The position numbers and the translations under genes were made by a program. Positions 5,531 through 8,648 of a stretch of DNA of 8,648 bases are shown piece after piece; within the stretch, counting starts at the first letter, position 1; the number at the start of each line of letters is the position of its first letter. Origin of the DNA: Melioribacteraceae bacterium (GTDB taxonomy: Bacteria; Bacteroidota; Ignavibacteria; Ignavibacteriales; Melioribacteraceae); NCBI GenBank assembly GCA_015494845.1, contig WGAL01000057.1:1-8648 (forward strand), written 5' to 3'. The notes under the pieces are model-generated. The model had not been told where the DNA came from and made no database searches. It saw nothing but the letters and a program-made list of their open reading frames with translations.

Positions 5531-7330
5531 TTAAAATATTCCAAAAACACCATTGGGCGTGTAACCTAAAAATCTTAACCAAGTTTCTCCCCAAATAATA
5601 ATCATTATCCAACCGATAACAAGCATCGTAAGCCCGAACTTAAATGTATCCGCCCACGAGTAATGGTCGGTTACATACAAGAGCGCCGCCGGTTTGCTGT
5701 TGAACGGTAAAGCGTAAACGTGTTCGATAAGCAACGCGACAGGGAATGCCAAACTCATTACGCTCAAACCGTATCTTTGCGCAACGCCAATTGCAATAGG
5801 AACGAAAATTAACGTACGCATAGTTTTCGATTGGAAAATAAGCGAGCTGAAAATCATTGCCGCGGTTAAAAGCAAGTAAAGTTCCCAGAACGGTGTATCT
5901 TGCGTTAAACCGAGCGCATCGAAAAGCGAATTTACGCTTATTGACGCAAGCGAAGTTGCTTTTAAACCTGCGCCCAAAGTGTATGCGCCTGCGGAGAATA
6001 AAAGCAAGTGCCAAGGAATATCAACGTCGTTCCATTTTACAATGCCGATTTTCGGAAGTAACGCGATTACCGCGCCGAGAAATGCAACCGCTGTTTTACT
6101 GATTCCGTGGTATCTGTCGGTTGCCCACAAAGCGAGAACAGCAACAAAAAGAATTACCGCTTTAATTTCTTCTAATTTTACCGGTCCCATTTTTTGAAGT
6201 TCTTCCTTCAATTTTGCCATTCCGCCTTCGATTTGCGGTTTGCGTTCTTCAGGTTTAAGCGGGAAAATAATTTTGGTTCCCACAAACCAACCGATAAAAA
6301 TTAAGATTAACGCCAAAGGGAACGCCGCTATTGACCAATCGGCGTAAAGAAAATCATCCGCGCCAATTGCCGCGGCAATCATTGCGCCAGCCAAAAGGTT
6401 TGCGCCGGAACCGGTAATAAATCCGCTTGCAGAAACATTTATTTGAAACAAGTTTTGCAAAACAAGATTTCGCCCGAAGTTGTTTTTGTTCTTTCCGCCG
6501 GTTGCTCCGTAAACTGCAGCGATTACCATAAAAATGGGCAATAAAATTGCAGCTTTTGCTGTGGTTGCGGAAATAAAAGCAGAAAGCACAAGATTAATCA
6601 CAATAAAGCTCAAGAAAATCATCGTGGCGTTTTTGCCATATTTTACAATAAGCCACAGCGCAAAGCGTTTTGCAATTTTTGTTTTAACCAACATACTTGC
6701 GAGAACGAACGACAAGATATTAAGCCACATTACTTTGTGCCCGAGTTGATGATAAGCGTCGACTTCGGTAAGCACGTTTGTTAAAACCAAGCCGATTATT
6801 AAAATCAGCGAAGTCAAGTAGTTCGGCACTGCTTCAGTTATCCACAAAATTATTGCCGCGAGAAAAACAGCAAGCATATATTGGTTTTTCTTGGTTAACG
6901 CTCTTGCTTTTAGAATTTCCCACGCGCTTTTTTCTTTTCCGTTGAGTTGAAGTGAAAAATCCTGACAAACAGCCGCGTTCTTACTAACTTTTTTTGCTTT
7001 GCTTTTAATTGATGCGAACGCGGTTTTTAACGAATCCGGTAAGTCGCTTTCTGAAGTTAATTTCATTACGCGACGCGGATTGTTATATTCAATTTTTGCG
7101 GTGGGATTTAATTCTTTGGGATTAATATTATTTAAGAAAGGAATGTTTACAACAAATCCAACAAGTATAAATGCAATTATTGCAAGTGGGCCACCAATTT
7201 GAGCAAGAAGTTTTTCCAGTCCGCTTTTTTCGCGAGCCGGAAGTTTCTCGACTTTGTAATTGCTCATATCAAGCGGGTCAAATTCCGCTTGCTCTTCGTT
7301 TTCAGAAATTTTGTTCTCTTTTTCGTTCAT
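5531..7330 (-). CDS. DASS/SLC13-type anion:Na+ symporter with N-terminal extension
   Basis: This polytopic inner-membrane protein has 599 residues from the ATG at 7330; an in-frame TTG at 7351 would add seven residues but sits in the terminator T tract. From residue about 149 it follows the divalent anion:Na+ symporter family: WITEAVPNYLTSLILI (163-178), SATTAKAAILLPI (254-266), ASGFITGSGANLLAGA (301-316), PWHLLLFSAGAYTLGAG (439-455), SKTMRTLIFVPIA (501-513) and a last helix before WGETWLRFLG. Known members carry di- and tricarboxylates or sulfate with sodium. Oddities: the two motifs usually reading SNT appear as SAT (254-256) and SKT (501-503), and residues 1-148 hold an acidic tail, one predicted helix (about 47-66) and a polar segment of about 80 residues not seen in short members. 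No Shine-Dalgarno is visible at the start. It heads the run transporter-porin-lipoprotein-lipoprotein. Family is firm, substrate unknown. Confidence 0.85.
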   Translation of the reverse strand: MNEKENKISENEEQAEFDPLDMSNYKVEKLPAREKSGLEKLLAQIGGPLAIIAFILVGFVVNIPFLNNINPKELNPTAKIEYNNPRRVMKLTSESDLPDSLKTAFASIKSKAKKVSKNAAVCQDFSLQLNGKEKSAWEILKARALTKKNQYMLAVFLAAIILWITEAVPNYLTSLILIIGLVLTNVLTEVDAYHQLGHKVMWLNILSFVLASMLVKTKIAKRFALWLIVKYGKNATMIFLSFIVINLVLSAFISATTAKAAILLPIFMVIAAVYGATGGKNKNNFGRNLVLQNLFQINVSASGFITGSGANLLAGAMIAAAIGADDFLYADWSIAAFPLALILIFIGWFVGTKIIFPLKPEERKPQIEGGMAKLKEELQKMGPVKLEEIKAVILFVAVLALWATDRYHGISKTAVAFLGAVIALLPKIGIVKWNDVDIPWHLLLFSAGAYTLGAGLKATSLASISVNSLFDALGLTQDTPFWELYLLLTAAMIFSSLIFQSKTMRTLIFVPIAIGVAQRYGLSVMSLAFPVALLIEHVYALPFNSKPAALLYVTDHYSWADTFKFGLTMLVIGWIMIIIWGETWLRFLGYTPNGVFGIF

Positions 7331-7350
7331 AATTAACCGAATTTTTTTCA

Positions 7351-7382
7351 AAAAAAAAGGCGACGGAATGAATTCCGCCGCC
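7351..7382 (-). terminator. Strong intrinsic terminator after the CYTH gene
   Basis: On the minus strand GGCGGCGGAA (7382-7373) pairs with TTCCGTCGCC (7368-7359) around a 4-nt loop, a 10-bp stem with a single G-U pair, followed directly by eight Ts (7358-7351). It starts 11 nt past the CYTH stop codon and ends the unit of 8545-7394. The plus-strand version has an A-C mismatch and no downstream T tract, so it acts for the minus strand. Confidence 0.92.
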
Positions 7383-7393
7383 AGCGCTGTATC

Positions 7394-7879
7394 TTACTTA
7401 TCCTCGTCTTTCCAGTTTTTGTAAGGATTTTTCATCAACATTGAGTTAAAGTATTTTACATCTCCGGTTACTTCTTTCCCAAGCCAATCCGGTTTTTCAA
7501 TTTCCTCGTTCTCGTCTTTTAATTCAACTTCGGCAACTACAAGTCCTTCGTTATCGCCGTAAAATTCATCTACTTCAAAAGTGTGGTTGCCGACTTTTAC
7601 CAAGTAGCGCGTTTTGTCAATAATTCCCGGTTCGCAGATTTTCAACAATTCTTTTACATCTTCTACCGGAATTTCTTTTTCCCATTCAAATCTGCTTGCG
7701 CCGCTTTCGTTTCCAATTCCTTTAATTGTGATAAAGCCTTTGTCTCCTTTAATTCTTACGCGCACGGTTCTTTCCGGAACCGAAGAAATGTAACCTTGCG
7801 TAATTCTTGTGGCTTTAACAGCTTGCTCTTTGAAAGCATCACTTTTTACCAAAAATTTTCTTTCTATTTCTTGAGCCAT
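7394..7879 (-). CDS. CYTH-domain protein, probable inorganic triphosphatase
   Basis: This 161-residue cytoplasmic protein is about the length of stand-alone CYTH triphosphatases. It carries the hallmark motif E4-x-E6-x-K8 (EIERKFLV), then R40-V-R42, T51-I-K53, K89-x-R91, D104-E105-F and E117-V-E119, the alternating charged residues that line the triphosphate tunnel and bind metal ions. The C-terminal stretch with WLGKEVT (132-138) and VKYFNSML (141-148) matches the short bacterial branch whose studied members hydrolyse tripolyphosphate or other triphosphates; adenylate cyclase activity is known in the wider superfamily but is less likely here. All key residues appear intact. The start has GGAG at 7886-7889, 6 nt before the ATG. 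It lies 24 nt after the preceding gene, with which it forms a two-gene unit closed by the terminator. Confidence 0.9.
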   Translation of the reverse strand: MAQEIERKFLVKSDAFKEQAVKATRITQGYISSVPERTVRVRIKGDKGFITIKGIGNESGASRFEWEKEIPVEDVKELLKICEPGIIDKTRYLVKVGNHTFEVDEFYGDNEGLVVAEVELKDENEEIEKPDWLGKEVTGDVKYFNSMLMKNPYKNWKDEDK

Positions 7880-7903
7880 TTTTTACTCCAAGTTTATTGT
7901 TTA

Positions 7904-8545
7904 TTAAAAATCTTCGTTTGCAAGCGGTTTGTCAATCCAACCTATTACGCGTTTGATTGCTTGCAAGTAGTTGATGTTTTCGTATTTGTCCATTCCGGTT
8001 TGTTTCATCGTTTTAAGAATATCTTCAATCTCTGTTGATTCGGAATTGATTGAATAAACTCTTGCGCCGTTAATTAAAACTTCGGCAAATTCACAAATTG
8101 TGTCGTTTACCATATAACCGTAGCGCAATTTTTTTACTCTAATTGCGGCCAAATCGTCGTGCTCTTTTACAATTTTAATAAAATCTTCAAGAGTGTATTC
8201 GTTTTTGAAGAATTCCGGCATTTCAACTTTGAACGCAGGGAAAACTTCTTTTACTAAAACTTCCTTTGAAAGCGGGAACTCGCCTTTCATTAGCGGATTC
8301 CATTGTTCCAAACCTTCCTTTTCTTGAACGAAAGTTTTGATGTCCATCTTTCCGTCGCGGATTTTAGTGTTGTTGATGTCGTTTGTTTTGGAAAGGATGT
8401 AAATTTCTTCCGAAGTTCTTTCCCAAACTTTTTCCGGAACCGGAACTGAAAGACGTGAGAGCAAATAGTGTTCTTCTTCGAAATTTTGTCCGAAAGTTCT
8501 GAACTCAAATCTCGGTTTCGATTCTTTTCCGATTTCTAATGTCAT
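7904..8545 (-). CDS. Conserved hypothetical protein, possible divergent CYTH-like protein
   Basis: This 213-residue soluble protein has no signal peptide. I do not recognise a named family with certainty. Visible blocks are RFEFRTFG (12-19), SEEIYILS (45-52), NTKIRDGKMDIKTF (59-72), GLEQWNPLMKGEFPL (78-92), RVKKLRYGY (136-144), CEFAEVLINGA (151-161), SES (168-170) and ENINYLQAIKRVIG (189-202). The alternation of Glu, Arg and Lys (E14-x-R16, K61-x-R63, D68-x-K70, K138-K139-x-R141, E152/E155) and the order of strands recall CYTH triphosphate-tunnel proteins, so a remote relation to the next gene is suggested as inference. AAGGAG (8555-8560) stands 9 nt before the ATG, and a sigma70-like promoter lies just upstream. 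It ends in two adjacent in-frame TAA codons. It is first in the unit with the CYTH gene. Confidence 0.8.
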   Translation of the reverse strand: MTLEIGKESKPRFEFRTFGQNFEEEHYLLSRLSVPVPEKVWERTSEEIYILSKTNDINNTKIRDGKMDIKTFVQEKEGLEQWNPLMKGEFPLSKEVLVKEVFPAFKVEMPEFFKNEYTLEDFIKIVKEHDDLAAIRVKKLRYGYMVNDTICEFAEVLINGARVYSINSESTEIEDILKTMKQTGMDKYENINYLQAIKRVIGWIDKPLANEDF

Positions 8546-8554
8546 TTTTTGTTT

Positions 8555-8560
8555 CTCCTT
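8555..8560 (-). promoter_or_regulatory. Consensus-like ribosome binding site of the 8545 start
   Basis: AAGGAG reads on the minus strand 9 nt before the ATG at 8545. It is the best Shine-Dalgarno match in the window and supports that start. Confidence 0.7.
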
Positions 8561-8577
8561 AATTTATATTTTTTGAA

Positions 8578-8606
8578 ATAATAACTATTCCCAAACTATG
8601 TGCCAA
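8578..8606 (-). promoter_or_regulatory. Sigma70-like promoter of the hypothetical/CYTH unit
   Basis: On the minus strand a -35 box TTGGCA (8606-8601; five of six to TTGACA) is followed after exactly 17 nt by a -10 box TATTAT (8583-8578; five of six to TATAAT). Transcription would begin near 8571, giving a leader of about 25 nt with the AAGGAG in it. The stretch 8561-8648 holds no gene and is AT-rich, so chance matches are possible. Confidence 0.55.
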
Positions 8607-8648
8607 AAAAAGTTTAAATAAAATTTTGCGAAAATAAGCCGTATTTAA

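Noticed and set aside
5482..5553. Longer porin start at the ATG at 5553
   Set aside because: It would place 24 polar residues before a clean signal peptide and overlap the transporter stop; the start at 5481 has its own GGAG.
5640..6014. Minus-strand open frame of 124 codons inside the transporter gene
   Set aside because: It lies in another frame of the same strand as the transporter; composition (Arg/Phe-rich) is that of an out-of-frame reading and it has no domain features.
7331..7351. TTG start for the transporter at 7351
   Set aside because: It sits at the edge of the terminator T tract without a ribosome site; the ATG at 7330 is a better start.
7583..8038. Plus-strand open frame of 151 codons across the CYTH and upstream genes
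   Set aside because: It is antisense to two well-supported genes, is rich in Phe/Cys/Tyr as expected from the complement of their codons, and lacks a Shine-Dalgarno site.

Overview
The window looks like a chromosomal piece of a free-living, AT-rich bacterium of the Bacteroidota/Chlorobiota side of the FCB group, most likely an Ignavibacteria-type organism. The main pointer is the end of the first gene: a type IX secretion (T9SS) C-terminal sorting domain of the NYPNPFNPTT ... LKVYDALGREIATLV ... SGVYFYTL ... KKMIL type, which is very common in Ignavibacteria and relatives. Lipoproteins, an outer-membrane porin ending in Phe and good Shine-Dalgarno sites support a Gram-negative host. The taxonomic placement is inference.

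Layout. Positions 1-2120 are on the + strand: the 3' part of a secreted beta-propeller-like protein with a T9SS tail (5' end outside the window), followed 12 nt later by a Cys-rich (two CxxC) DUF2225-like protein. A 68-nt convergent gap (2121-2188), with no clear terminator, separates them from six genes on the - strand. Reading those in their own direction from the right edge: a sigma70-like promoter (8578-8606), a conserved hypothetical protein with a possible remote CYTH relationship (7904-8545), a clear CYTH triphosphatase-family protein (7394-7879), and a strong intrinsic terminator (7351-7382). Next come a DASS/SLC13-type anion:Na+ symporter (5531-7330), an OprP/OprO-type porin (4267-5481), a lipoprotein with two lamin-tail domains around an Ig-like domain (2941-4248), and a small SdiA-regulated/YjiK-like propeller lipoprotein (2189-2941). 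The last two overlap by one base (TAATG).

How the genes may work together. The four genes from 7330 down to 2189 are tightly packed. They encode one inner-membrane anion transporter, one outer-membrane channel and two exported lipoproteins, which reads as a two-membrane uptake module for an anionic nutrient (dicarboxylate, sulfate, phosphate or phosphorylated compound). The substrate cannot be told from the sequence. The two genes upstream of the terminator form a separate transcription unit, possibly for polyphosphate/nucleotide-type triphosphate hydrolysis.

Most notable oddities: (i) a GC-rich dispersed-repeat-like palindromic element inserted in frame inside the T9SS sorting domain (about 1193-1262), adding roughly 16-19 residues without breaking the gene; (ii) a DASS transporter with an N-terminal membrane-anchored extension and substitutions in both SNT substrate/sodium motifs; (iii) a terminator 20 nt before that transporter's start codon, leaving no room for a promoter in between. 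No tRNA, rRNA, CRISPR array, insertion sequence or phage gene was seen.
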